Assembly: GCF_000487995.2 (NCBI RefSeq)
Contig: NZ_CP097562.1
Coordinates: forward strand, 248,001-312,000
Origin: Mucispirillum schaedleri ASF457
GTDB lineage: Bacteria > Chrysiogenota > Deferribacteres > Deferribacterales > Mucispirillaceae
Direction: 5' to 3'
Length of the DNA: 64,000 nt
A program made the translations under genes and the position numbers. Shown here piece by piece: positions 26,836 through 35,694 of this stretch. Position 1 is the first letter of the stretch, and each line of letters begins with the position of its first letter. The notes under the pieces are model-generated. The model was given only the letters and a program-made list of their open reading frames with translations. It did not search any database and was not told the DNA's origin.

Positions 26836-28275
26836 ATGATGAACGAATTTGACAGATTTAGGACCCCATTTGAAGAAAGATATTCTTCTAAAGAAATGCT
26901 TTATTTATTTTCTCCAAACAAAAAATTTACTACTTGGAGAAAACTTTGGATTGCTCTTGCAGAATCAGAGAAAGAACTTGGTTTAAATATTACTCAGGAA
27001 CAAATCAATGAAATGAAAAGTCATATTGAAGATATTGACTTTGAATATGCAAAAGAAATGGAAAAGAAATTCAGACATGATGTAATGGCTCATGTTCATT
27101 CTTTTGGTAAAGTCTGCCCTTCTGCTATGCCGATTATTCATTTAGGTGCAACAAGTGCATTTGTTGGTGATAATACAGATATTATTGTTATGAAGGAAGC
27201 ATTAGAGCTTGTTCGCAGTAAACTTGTGGCTGTTTTAGAAAATTTAAAAACTTTTGCTTTAAAATATAAAGATTTACCAGCTTTAGGATTTACTCATTTC
27301 CAACCTGCTCAGCTTACAACAGTAGGAAAAAGAGCTGCTTTATGGATGCAGGATTTTATGCTTGATTTAGAAAATCTTGTATTTGAACACTCAAATATTA
27401 GATTCAGGGGAGTAAAAGGCACTACGGGAACACAGGCTTCTTTTCTGCACTTATTTAATAATGACCATGAAAAAGTAAGACAGTTAGATAAATTAGTATC
27501 TTCTAAAATGGGCTTTGAAAAAGTATTTGGTGTAAGCGGACAAACTTACACAAGAAAACAAGATTCCAGAATTATTGCAGTATTAGCAGGTTTTGCAGAA
27601 TCTGCCCATAAATTTGCTACAGATATAAGGCTTTTAGCAAACTTAAAAGAAGTAGAAGAACCATTTGAAAAAAATCAAATAGGCTCAAGTGCTATGGCTT
27701 ATAAACGCAACCCTATGAGAAGTGAAAGAGTATGTGCCCTTTCCCGCTTTATAATCGCAGCATCATCTAATACATATTACACCCATTCTGTTCAGTGGTT
27801 TGAAAGGACATTAGATGATTCTGCAAACAGAAGGCTATCTATTTCTGAAACTTTTTTAGCAGCAGATGCTGTATTAGAACTTCTTTTAAATATTACAAGT
27901 GGTTTAGTTGTGTATGAAAAAGTTATTGCAAAACGCATATCTGAAGAGCTGCCATTTATGGCTACAGAAAATATTATTATGGAATCAGTTCAGCATGGTG
28001 CAGACCGTCAGGAAATGCATGAGCAGATTCGTATTCACTCTATGGAAGCTGGAAAACGAATTAAACAGGACGGCCTGGATAATGACTTATTAAAAAGAGT
28101 TATTGCTGATGATAAAATACCATTAAATGAAAAAGATATTGAGCGTATTTTAAACCCTAAAGAATTTATTGGCAGAGCTCCAGAGCAAACTGTTGAATTT
28201 ATTGAAAATGAAATAGACCCGCTTATATCTAGATATAAAACTAATAAAAACTTTGAAGGTATTGTAAATGTATAA
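26836..28275 (+). CDS. purB: Adenylosuccinate lyase
   Basis: Catalyses two fumarate-releasing steps of purine synthesis. 479 aa, with the fumarase/aspartase superfamily signature GSSAMAYKRNPMRSE and the flanking VKGTTGTQASF and TDIRLLANLKEVEEPF segments. The start may be ATG26836 or the next in-frame ATG at 26839, both behind AAAGGA (26826-26831). It is followed by a strong terminator, so it ends the operon. Confidence 0.96.
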   Translation: MMNEFDRFRTPFEERYSSKEMLYLFSPNKKFTTWRKLWIALAESEKELGLNITQEQINEMKSHIEDIDFEYAKEMEKKFRHDVMAHVHSFGKVCPSAMPIIHLGATSAFVGDNTDIIVMKEALELVRSKLVAVLENLKTFALKYKDLPALGFTHFQPAQLTTVGKRAALWMQDFMLDLENLVFEHSNIRFRGVKGTTGTQASFLHLFNNDHEKVRQLDKLVSSKMGFEKVFGVSGQTYTRKQDSRIIAVLAGFAESAHKFATDIRLLANLKEVEEPFEKNQIGSSAMAYKRNPMRSERVCALSRFIIAASSNTYYTHSVQWFERTLDDSANRRLSISETFLAADAVLELLLNITSGLVVYEKVIAKRISEELPFMATENIIMESVQHGADRQEMHEQIRIHSMEAGKRIKQDGLDNDLLKRVIADDKIPLNEKDIERILNPKEFIGRAPEQTVEFIENEIDPLISRYKTNKNFEGIVNV

Positions 28276-28295
28276 TCAATAGTTTTAAATATTTT

Positions 28296-28332
28296 GGGCT
28301 TAAGTTTTTTAAAGGTTTAAGCCCTTTTTTTT
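28296..28332 (+). terminator. Rho-independent terminator after purB
   Basis: GGGCTTAA (28296-28303) pairs with TTAAGCCC (28317-28324); eight T follow (28325-28332). This is the clearest intrinsic terminator in the window and lies 20 nt after the purB stop. Confidence 0.9.
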
Positions 28333-28540
28333 ATATAATATTTGATTAAGAATAATTTATAATAAATACAATTTTGTAATAAGATTTATTATAAATATAC
28401 TGTTATTTTATGCCTGTCCCTTTTCATCATTACTATTTATGTATCTGATTCTTATCTCGCGCTGTATTTGTCTTCTTATAACACTTTTTTATTATATAAT
28501 ATTATAAAAACTCATATTTATACAATTTAAAGTAACTTAT
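28333..28540. other. Gap between purB terminator and repeat copy B
   Basis: No supported gene. Most is A/T, except about 28410-28470, which is visibly richer in G and C (it contains TGCCTGTCCC and TCTCGCGCTG). It is not a tRNA, I see no strong hairpin, and there is no start site. It may be decayed coding sequence or an unrecognised RNA. Confidence 0.4.
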
Positions 28541-28664
28541 ATTATACTGAACTTTATTTATAAGCGAAGTATCTAAAAAAGCAGATAATTTAAATATATT
28601 ATGGACTTCTGTAATAATAGATAATTTAGATTTTTCGCATTTAAAATCGGGCTCAAAATAACTG
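28541..28664 (-). repeat. Dispersed TIR element, copy B
   Basis: Reverse complement of the same element as at 13301-13418. Read on the minus strand it starts GTTATTTTGAGCC, continues GCGAAAAATCTAAATTAT, and ends with the near-identical stretch ATTTAAATTATCTGC plus TTTTTTAGATACTTCGC; the last 20 nt or so are decayed. It sits between the convergent purB and queD genes. A 74-residue minus-strand frame (28502-28726) crosses it but has no support as a gene. Confidence 0.78.
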
Positions 28665-28797
28665 ATACACAAAATTTTTTGTAAGTCCAGACTTTGTTTC
28701 ACAAGATATTCTGAATACATCAACATTATTTGGATATTAATTTTTATAATACAGCTAGCTAATTAGAATATACTATATCAATCTAGATGTATATTTT

Positions 28798-29160
28798 CTA
28801 ATCTTTTGTATATTCAGCAGCTGATGTATCTGTTTCCCATACTATTACTTTATCTACTTTTTCTCCATAATGAATGGCAAGTTTATCAAAAATATATTTT
28901 GCTATATTTTCACTTGTTGGATTTACTGTTTTAAAATATTCAAGTTCATTTATATATTCATGGTCTAGCTCATCCATAATAACATTTAAATGTTTTTTAA
29001 ACATTTTAAAGTCTTCTACCATACCTAGTTTATCAAGTGTTTTTGATTTTAAGTATGCTTCAACTTTCCAGTTATGGCCATGCAGTCTTTCGCATGCTCC
29101 TTGGTATTCTCTTAAATTATGTGCTGATGAAAAATGACTTTTTATTCTAACTTTATACAT
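28798..29160 (-). CDS. queD: 6-carboxy-5,6,7,8-tetrahydropterin synthase
   Basis: QueD makes carboxytetrahydropterin in preQ0/queuosine synthesis. 120 aa; zinc ligands His14, His27 and His29 (SSAHNL and ERLHGHNW), with the preceding Cys23 as catalytic residue, then VEDFK, LDHEYIN, NPTSENIA and VWETDTSAAEY. Full length. It is the last gene of the long minus-strand run; a related PTPS is possible, but these motifs are typical QueD. No queC or queE is nearby. Confidence 0.93.
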   Translation of the reverse strand: MYKVRIKSHFSSAHNLREYQGACERLHGHNWKVEAYLKSKTLDKLGMVEDFKMFKKHLNVIMDELDHEYINELEYFKTVNPTSENIAKYIFDKLAIHYGEKVDKVIVWETDTSAAEYTKD

Positions 29161-29182
29161 TTTTACCTCTTTTATTTTGTAT

Positions 29183-29252
29183 TATAATTTAATCCTGTGG
29201 CTTTATAAAGCTTTATAATTTAATCCTGTGGCTTTATAAAGCTTTATAATTT
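29183..29252 (-). repeat. 31-bp tandem duplication at the rluB 3' end
   Basis: A 31-nt unit occurs twice back to back (29183-29213 and 29214-29244) without mismatch, plus 8 nt of a third copy (29245-29252). It covers the last codons and stop of rluB. Because 31 is not a multiple of three, the second copy is read in another frame and changes the protein's last residues. Confidence 0.92.
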
Positions 29253-29931
29253 CATCACGAGATAATATTTTATACTCTCCCGGTTTTAAGTTTTCTATTG
29301 TAATTGGACCTATTCTTACTCTTTCAAGCCTTTTTACTTTACTGCCAAAATAACCAAACATATTTCTTATTTGGCGTTTTTTGCCTTCTTTTATAATGAC
29401 TTTATAATTTTGCTTACCTGCAAATTTTATACTGCATGGCTGATATTTGCCTTTTGGAGTATCAAGCCCTGATGAAAATTCTTCCATCTCCATACTTGAT
29501 AAAAGCCTGTCAACAGTAACCAAATATTCTTTTTCCATTTTGTATTCTGGCTTTTGCATTCTTTGTATTAATTCGCCGTCATTAGAAAATATCAAAAGAC
29601 CTTCGCTTTCATAATCAAGCCTGCCAGAATATGGAAACTTCCTGCCTGCAAAAAGAGGAAATTTCTCAAGAGTATCTTTTCCTCTGCCTTCCCCATAGGC
29701 TGTTAATACTCGCCTTGGTTTATAAAATTTAAAAACATCAGGTTTGCTTTCATATACAGGCTCATTATTGATAAACACTACATCTTCTGTTTCGTCAATT
29801 TTTATGCCTTGCTCTCTAACCCGTTTGCCATTAATAGAAACTTTACCTTCTTCTATTAATTTATCTGCTTCCCGTCTTGAATAACCTGTCATAGAAGCAA
29901 TAAATTTATTTAACCTTGTAAATTCTTTCAT
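29203..29931 (-). CDS. rluB: RluB/RsuA-family pseudouridine synthase
   Basis: Modifies a uridine of 23S (RluB) or 16S (RsuA) rRNA. 242 aa: an N-terminal S4 RNA-binding domain (RLNKFIASMTGYSRREADKL), KPRRVLTAY, the catalytic GRLDYESEGLLIFSNDG and the C-terminal KEGKKRQIRNMFGYFG. I chose ATG29931 because it overlaps the scpB stop by 4 bp (ATGA); an extension to 29955 lies in scpB. scpA-scpB-rluB is a common order, which favours RluB. The C-terminus ends within a tandem duplication. Confidence 0.93.
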   Translation of the reverse strand: MKEFTRLNKFIASMTGYSRREADKLIEEGKVSINGKRVREQGIKIDETEDVVFINNEPVYESKPDVFKFYKPRRVLTAYGEGRGKDTLEKFPLFAGRKFPYSGRLDYESEGLLIFSNDGELIQRMQKPEYKMEKEYLVTVDRLLSSMEMEEFSSGLDTPKGKYQPCSIKFAGKQNYKVIIKEGKKRQIRNMFGYFGSKVKRLERVRIGPITIENLKPGEYKILSRDEIIKLYKATGLNYKAL

Positions 29932-30785
29932 GAATTCTGCTTTAACTCCTGCCATTCTCTAAATGTAGGCAGCTCTGATAAATCATTTAAACCAAAATAT
30001 TCTAAAAAATATTTTGTTGTAGAATATAATAATGGTTTACCGGGCACCTGCTTCCTGCCAACTACTTTTATTAAATTTTTATCAAGAAGATATTTCATTG
30101 TGCCTGATGAATTAACTTCACGCATTTCTTCTACCTCTGCCTTTGTAACAGGCTGTCTGTATGCAATAATTGCAGCTGTTTCAAGAGAAGCACGGGATAG
30201 TGATTCTGTTTTTTCTCCAAAGAATTTTTCTAAAAATATAGTAACATCAGAATCAGCAACAAGTTGATAGCCCCCTGATACCATACGGATACACACACCT
30301 ATTCTTAATTTATTAAATTCTTCTGAATAATTAATAAGCCTGTTTTCAAGGTTTAAAGGGTTAAGCATTTTCCTAAATGTTGAAAGCTCTACTGGTTTGC
30401 CTGATAAATATAGAGCTGCATAGAAAATACGCTTTTCTCTATTTTCTGATAAGTCTTCATAATTATCATCAGATAATACTGATGAATGTTCTTTCTCTTT
30501 GTTTTCAAAATATCCTTCGTCAAACTGCTTTGAAAGCTCTTCTTCATCAAGATTTTCATTTTCTACAACAGCGTCTGCATTATATGGTGATGTAAAATCT
30601 GGAAGAATATCTTTTACAGGGCTTTCTTTTTCAAGTTTAGTTTGAATAATATTTTCTTTTTCGTAGATAACATCATCCATATAGCTTGTAAAAGCATCAC
30701 TAAGCTCTTGAATATCGTTATCTGGTGATGTATTAATATCATCTTTTTTATCATTATTGTATTTTTGTGTCATTTTCCTCTGCAC
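29928..30785 (-). CDS. scpB: Segregation and condensation protein B
   Basis: ScpB forms the SMC-ScpAB condensin with ScpA. 285 aa: an unusual acidic, low-complexity N-terminus (about 1-110) then the tandem winged-helix core with EKRIFYAALYLSGKPVELST and SRASLETAAIIAYRQPVTKAEVEEMR plus GRKQVPGKPLLYSTT. The core alone is the usual protein (about 170-190 aa); the extension is lineage-type padding of unknown use. It overlaps scpA (start at 30785 or the in-frame ATG at 30773). Confidence 0.94.
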   Translation of the reverse strand: MQRKMTQKYNNDKKDDINTSPDNDIQELSDAFTSYMDDVIYEKENIIQTKLEKESPVKDILPDFTSPYNADAVVENENLDEEELSKQFDEGYFENKEKEHSSVLSDDNYEDLSENREKRIFYAALYLSGKPVELSTFRKMLNPLNLENRLINYSEEFNKLRIGVCIRMVSGGYQLVADSDVTIFLEKFFGEKTESLSRASLETAAIIAYRQPVTKAEVEEMREVNSSGTMKYLLDKNLIKVVGRKQVPGKPLLYSTTKYFLEYFGLNDLSELPTFREWQELKQNS

Positions 30786-31488
30786 CTTTTATAAGTGTCA
30801 ATAGTATTTCCTCAAAATTTCCATCTTGAAAAGCCTTTATTTTTTTGCCTTTCATTAATTCTAATACAGAACCAAAGGAAACACATTTTTCAATTTTTTC
30901 TTTACAAGTTTCTTCTATTTCACTCCATAAAGTTCTTTCTTTTGATAAAATAAACTCTTTTACTCTTTTTGCTACCTGTTCAGTTGCTATTTTAGAGTTT
31001 TTTACAACCATCTTTTTATCTTTCTTTCCAGTTGAAATATTAAAAAAAGCAGATGCCAGTTTATAAGCATCTTCTGTAAAAAGTTCTTCCCTTAAAATAA
31101 CAATAGAGTTTGTGCGTGCAAGAAATTTACCAGAATTTAATTCAAAAGACTTTAACTTTTGTGCCATATCTTTATAAAAAGAATACTCAATTAATAACTG
31201 ATTAAAGCGAAATTTTGCTTCTTCAGGGTCAATATCATCTTCGCTGCTGCTGTCTCTTGGAAGCAGCATTCTTGATTTTAAATATACTAGATATGAAGCC
31301 ATATTAATAAACTCTGCTGCCACTTCTATATCCATTTCTTTCATTTTCCTAATCTCATCAATAAACTGGCTTGTAATTTCAGAAATAGATACATTGAATA
31401 TATTCATCTCATTTTTGTAAACAAGATGTATTAATAAATCAAGCGGCCCTTCATAATCAAGTATTTTAATATCAAGAAGTTCATTCAT
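30754..31488 (-). CDS. scpA: Segregation and condensation protein A
   Basis: Kleisin subunit bridging SMC heads. 244 aa with the N-terminal hallmark YEGPLDLLIHLVYKNEMNIF and SYLVYLKSRMLLPRD, and a C-terminal winged-helix region. It overlaps trpS by 4 bp at its start and scpB at its end, so translation of trpS-scpA-scpB is tightly coupled. Confidence 0.95.
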   Translation of the reverse strand: MNELLDIKILDYEGPLDLLIHLVYKNEMNIFNVSISEITSQFIDEIRKMKEMDIEVAAEFINMASYLVYLKSRMLLPRDSSSEDDIDPEEAKFRFNQLLIEYSFYKDMAQKLKSFELNSGKFLARTNSIVILREELFTEDAYKLASAFFNISTGKKDKKMVVKNSKIATEQVAKRVKEFILSKERTLWSEIEETCKEKIEKCVSFGSVLELMKGKKIKAFQDGNFEEILLTLIKGAEENDTKIQ

Positions 31489-32465
31489 ATTTTAATTGCT
31501 TTTCTAACTTTTTCCATTAATATTGCAGCAAAATCATTTGCTTTTTTCTGAGATGGTGCAAGAAATTCATCAATATTCTGTATTTCTTTATCCAATACTT
31601 TCTTTTTTTCTCTAATAGGACATATAAAATTTTCTACATTATTAATTAATATTTTTTTACACTCTATACAGCCAATTTCTGCTTTTGTGCATCCTTCTAT
31701 AATTTTTGCTCTTTCTTCATCTGTTGAAAATACTTTATGATAATCAAATACTGGGCATACATTTGGGTCACCAGCATCAGTTTTCCTTTGCCTTTTTGTA
31801 TCTGTTATCATTGTTTTGATTTTCTTTTCTATTATGTCTGCATCTTCTGTTAAAAGTATAGTATTATTTAAACTTTTACTCATTTTTCTGCCATCAAGCC
31901 CTGGAAGCTTTGGCACATTTGTAAGCATAGATTCTGGTTCTACAAAAATTTCTCCATAAAAATTATTAAACCTGCGGACAATTTCTCTTGCAAGTTCTAC
32001 ATGCGGCACCTGATCAACCCCAACAGGCACAAGATTTGCAAGATACATAATAATATCTGCAGTCATTAATACTGGATAGCCCAAAAATCCATAGTTAGAT
32101 AAATCTTTATGGGATAAAGTATTTATCATATCTTTATAACTTGGACATCTTTCAAGCCAAGATACAGGTGTAAACATACCTAAAAGCAGATAAAGTTCTG
32201 CAGTATATAAGTTGTGTGACTGTATAAATATAGGTGCTTTTTCTACATCAAGCCCAGCAGCAAGCCATGAAAGCACCATTTGACGCCTAATTTCCTTAAT
32301 ATTTTCTGGATTATCATAATTTGTAGTTAATGCATGCCAGTCTGCAACTGCAAAAAAACAGTCATATTCTTCCTGCATTTTTATCCAGTTTTTAACAGCT
32401 CCAAAATAATGACCAATATGCAGCTCCCCTGTTGGTCTCATTGCACTATAAACTCTTTTTTTCAT
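31485..32465 (-). CDS. trpS: Tryptophanyl-tRNA synthetase
   Basis: Class I synthetase charging tRNA-Trp. 326 aa, normal bacterial length; HIGH at 16-19 (RPTGELHIGHYFGA), GVDQVPHVEL in the substrate pocket, and KMSKS in GRKMSKSLNNT. It lies 1 bp after the site-2 protease gene. No Trp-codon leader or T-box is visible before it, as expected inside an operon. Confidence 0.97.
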   Translation of the reverse strand: MKKRVYSAMRPTGELHIGHYFGAVKNWIKMQEEYDCFFAVADWHALTTNYDNPENIKEIRRQMVLSWLAAGLDVEKAPIFIQSHNLYTAELYLLLGMFTPVSWLERCPSYKDMINTLSHKDLSNYGFLGYPVLMTADIIMYLANLVPVGVDQVPHVELAREIVRRFNNFYGEIFVEPESMLTNVPKLPGLDGRKMSKSLNNTILLTEDADIIEKKIKTMITDTKRQRKTDAGDPNVCPVFDYHKVFSTDEERAKIIEGCTKAEIGCIECKKILINNVENFICPIREKKKVLDKEIQNIDEFLAPSQKKANDFAAILMEKVRKAIKI

Positions 32466-32466
32466 T

Positions 32467-33141
32467 TTACATAAATCCTGTTGTTATATTTAAATTTAAT
32501 ATTGCATTAAATATCTTTAATATAAAAATTCTTATTGGAGATATAATATATTGCAGAACATTTGTAAATATTAAAACAAGTATTATTAAAAAATAATATT
32601 TCTCTGTTGCTTCATACTTTGCTGCTTTATCTCTTGGTAAAAAATTCCAAATAATTCTTGCACCATCCATTGGCATAATAGGCAGCAGGTTAAATATACA
32701 TAATGCAATATTGATTACAACTGAGTAAAATGTCATAATATACAAAGGCTTAAAAATATCTATAGGAATATTAAAATTGACATCTGCAAAATCTAATATT
32801 TTTAATACAACAGCAGATAAAAATGCAGTTATAAGGTTTGCTAATGGTCCTGCTGCTGAAACTATTGCTACACCATACTTATGGCGAAGATTATAATAAT
32901 TAACAGGCACAGGTTTTGCCCAGCCTATTATTCTTGTAAGAAGTAACACTAAAAGACCTACTGGGTCAATATGTGCTATTGGATTTAATGTAAGTCTGCC
33001 TGCATTTTTAGCTGTATTATCACCTAATTTATATGCAGCATAGCCATGCATTACTTCATGTATTGTTACAGCAAACATAAATGGCACAACTGATAATGCT
33101 GCCTTTATCATAAAGTCACTCAAATTAAAATGTTCAAACAT
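32467..33141 (-). CDS. Site-2-protease-family membrane metallopeptidase (M50)
   Basis: 224 aa with about five membrane helices; the zinc motif HEVMH is at 28-32 and the third ligand Asp is in NLLPIMPMDGARI. The short form without PDZ domain is the common YwhC-like member often placed next to trpS and scpAB, as here. Substrate unknown. It begins directly after ispD. Confidence 0.92.
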   Translation of the reverse strand: MFEHFNLSDFMIKAALSVVPFMFAVTIHEVMHGYAAYKLGDNTAKNAGRLTLNPIAHIDPVGLLVLLLTRIIGWAKPVPVNYYNLRHKYGVAIVSAAGPLANLITAFLSAVVLKILDFADVNFNIPIDIFKPLYIMTFYSVVINIALCIFNLLPIMPMDGARIIWNFLPRDKAAKYEATEKYYFLIILVLIFTNVLQYIISPIRIFILKIFNAILNLNITTGFM

Positions 33142-33828
33142 TTATCCCTCAAAAAAATATTTTGCTTTAAATAATTGTATTAAATTAATATCTTCTATAT
33201 AAGTTACTTTTATATTTTCGTAATTAGAAAGCACCGCTTCAACAGGTATTCCTGCATATTCGCATGCAGAAGCTTCATCAGTTACTGTAATATTACTTTC
33301 TAATGCAGTTTGTATGGAATTTAATATTATATCTTTTTTAAAAACCTGTGGAGTGTGTGCTAAAAAAAGATTATCTCTTGAAACTGTATTTTCTATAATA
33401 TTTACATTTATTTTTTTTACAGTATCTCTTACAGGAATACCGCATATTGCTGCATTTGTCTGATATGCTTTATCTATAGTATTTTTTATTACATGACTGC
33501 TGACAAAAGGACGAACACTATCATGAACTGCTGCAAAGCTGCAGTTTGATTTTAATAAACAGTTTAACACAGTATTTGCCCTTTCCTTTCCGCCTGCAGC
33601 ATATATATGGGGTATATCAAGGTTTAAATCAGCTGTTACATTATCCATAAACTTAATATCATCTTGATTTAAACCAATTATAAGCTCATCAAAACTATAT
33701 GAAGTTATAAGCCTTTTAATAGTCCAGTATATTAATGGCTTTCCATCTATTTCAGTAAACTGCTTTTTAATGTTTCCAGAAAACCTTTTACCAACACCAG
33801 CTGCAGGAATAATTAAAGATATACTCAC
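33142..33828 (-). CDS. ispD: 2-C-methyl-D-erythritol 4-phosphate cytidylyltransferase
   Basis: MEP-pathway isoprenoid enzyme. 228 aa, with N-terminal IIPAAGVGKRFSG (CTP binding), VHDSVRPFVS, and RDTVKKI / AHTPQVF / TDEASACEYAG in order. It overlaps the PIN-TRAM gene by 4 bp at its start, the same neighbour as in many bacteria. ispF, often adjacent, is absent. Confidence 0.95.
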   Translation of the reverse strand: MSISLIIPAAGVGKRFSGNIKKQFTEIDGKPLIYWTIKRLITSYSFDELIIGLNQDDIKFMDNVTADLNLDIPHIYAAGGKERANTVLNCLLKSNCSFAAVHDSVRPFVSSHVIKNTIDKAYQTNAAICGIPVRDTVKKINVNIIENTVSRDNLFLAHTPQVFKKDIILNSIQTALESNITVTDEASACEYAGIPVEAVLSNYENIKVTYIEDINLIQLFKAKYFFEG

Positions 33829-34802
33829 GCTTTTACCTTAGTAAAAATAATTCTGCCTGACTCTGTTTGAAGTAATGATGTTGCTTCCACTTTTAATGTT
33901 TCACCAAGTCGTTTTTTACCATTTTCCACAACAACCATTGTGCCATCATCAAGGTATCCTACACCTTGAGATGGGTCTTTACCTTCTTTTGCAATAGTAA
34001 TAATTAAATCCTCACCAGGAAGAATAGTTTGTCTTAAAGCAATAGCCAGATTGTTTAAATTTAAAACTTTTATATTCTGTATTTCTGCTACTTTCATTAA
34101 ATTAAAATCTGTAGTAATAATAGCTGCATATATTTTCATACTTAAAGCAAGTAATTTTTCATCTACCGTGCCTATATCATCAAAAGATGTATTATCTATT
34201 TCAACTTTAACATTTGTCTGTTCCTGCAGTCTTTTCAATACATTTAAGCCACGCCTGCCTTTCTGTCTTCTTAAATGGTCATGTGAGTCTGCAATATTTT
34301 GAAGTTCCTTTAAAACAAACCCTGGGATAACAAGACTTCCTTCCATAAAACCACAGTCTACTATATTTGCTATTCTACCATCTATTAATGTAGATGTATC
34401 AAGAACTTTTGGCTGAGAACCTAATTTTATTTTAGTAGAATTATGCTTTAATGCAACATTTGTAATTAATGATTCAAAAAACTTATGATTTTTATTTCCA
34501 ATAATAATACCAGCATACAGAAAAAGAAAAAGAACTATTAAGTTAATTTCTTTCTGCTGAAACACTGACTGAAATGACTGGATAAGCAAAAAACCAAGCA
34601 CTAAGAATGCTATACCTATAAGCAGTGAAGAAATAATACGATAGCTTTTAATACCGCCTAATAATAAGTCTAAAAGTAAAATACATAATACAGTTACTCC
34701 TGAATAAAGAAATGCCATATACATACTTATATCCATACTTTGTCTGAATATAATATATACTGCAAAAATTGCTATTGAATAAACTATTCTAAATAAAATC
34801 AT
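33825..34802 (-). CDS. PIN-TRAM domain membrane protein (YacL-like)
   Basis: 325 aa: four hydrophobic helices (about 1-115), a PIN nuclease-like domain starting TSTLIDGRIANI with acidic residues in VLKELQNIADSHDHLRRQKGRRGL and TTDFNLMKVAE, then a C-terminal TRAM RNA-binding domain (about 265-325). Homologues of B. subtilis YacL share this layout and the ispD neighbour. Nuclease activity is likely but not shown by sequence alone. Confidence 0.9.
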   Translation of the reverse strand: MILFRIVYSIAIFAVYIIFRQSMDISMYMAFLYSGVTVLCILLLDLLLGGIKSYRIISSLLIGIAFLVLGFLLIQSFQSVFQQKEINLIVLFLFLYAGIIIGNKNHKFFESLITNVALKHNSTKIKLGSQPKVLDTSTLIDGRIANIVDCGFMEGSLVIPGFVLKELQNIADSHDHLRRQKGRRGLNVLKRLQEQTNVKVEIDNTSFDDIGTVDEKLLALSMKIYAAIITTDFNLMKVAEIQNIKVLNLNNLAIALRQTILPGEDLIITIAKEGKDPSQGVGYLDDGTMVVVENGKKRLGETLKVEATSLLQTESGRIIFTKVKA

Positions 34803-34809
34803 AAGAACC

Positions 34810-35619
34810 TCATATTAAATAAATAAAAGGCCGCACAATATTTTGAAGTATCATACCGCCAAAATAAAAACCAATCATAGCAATAAGTGCTGAAAAATCA
34901 ATAATGCCAATAGGTGGTATTATGCGTCTTAATGGTTCAAGCACAGGCTCAGTTATAGTATATACTAACTGAACAATGATATTTCTAGGGTCTGGGCTGA
35001 CCCATGATATTAATGCTCTGAATGCAATTACAAAACTCATATAATATAATAAACCAAATATTTTATATGCACTAGAAGCAAATGCAGAAATAAAAACATT
35101 TGCCACATTACCAATGGACTGATATATGATAAGATTAAAAATAGTATTAATAACAGCAGTTAAGCATACAGTTAAAAGATAGACAACAATAATAGCTGGA
35201 ATAATAATTTTACCACTGTTTATTGGAATAAAAAGTCTTGTCATTTTTACCCATGGCAGTCCTAATCTAAAAAATAATGCAATAAATCCTCCGCCAATAG
35301 GTCTGTTGCCAAAACTGCCAAATATCATAGAAACTATATAAAAAAGCATAAAAAAATGTGCATAATTAATCAAAGCTGACAGTAATTTAGTTTGAAATTC
35401 TACAGCAGTAGATGAAATAGAATATAATAATGATGTGATTATTATAATAGCAGTAATTAATAAAGGAATAAATTTTTCATTATTTTTTGGAAGCAGTGGA
35501 TTAACTGCTTTTGCAAGAACTTTTCCTAATGGATTAAATATCAGTTCCTGCTTTGTGGTAACAAATCTAAATAAAAGTATAACTATATAACACTTTGCTA
35601 AAAAAAGTATAAAAGCCAT
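34810..35619 (-). CDS. YggT-family protein with two YGGT domains
   Basis: 269 aa, highly hydrophobic, with two related halves (about 1-115 and 165-269). The second half carries the typical RALISWVSPDPRNIIVQLVYTITEPVLEPLRRIIPP-type core, seen here at about 205-240. Family function is poorly known; in other bacteria it sits by yggS and division genes, as here. A 75-bp gap separates it from yggS. Confidence 0.88.
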   Translation of the reverse strand: MAFILFLAKCYIVILLFRFVTTKQELIFNPLGKVLAKAVNPLLPKNNEKFIPLLITAIIIITSLLYSISSTAVEFQTKLLSALINYAHFFMLFYIVSMIFGSFGNRPIGGGFIALFFRLGLPWVKMTRLFIPINSGKIIIPAIIVVYLLTVCLTAVINTIFNLIIYQSIGNVANVFISAFASSAYKIFGLLYYMSFVIAFRALISWVSPDPRNIIVQLVYTITEPVLEPLRRIIPPIGIIDFSALIAMIGFYFGGMILQNIVRPFIYLI

Positions 35620-35694
35620 TTATCTCTCCACACAACTATATTGCTTTTTATAATGAACTAAAAATAAAAAAAATTCAATATCTTTAAGTTATTT

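Noticed and set aside
28502-28726. 74-residue minus-strand open frame after purB
   Set aside because: It covers repeat copy B almost exactly; the same frame in copy A is open by chance and has no start site. The translation is shared because the DNA element is shared, not because a protein is conserved.
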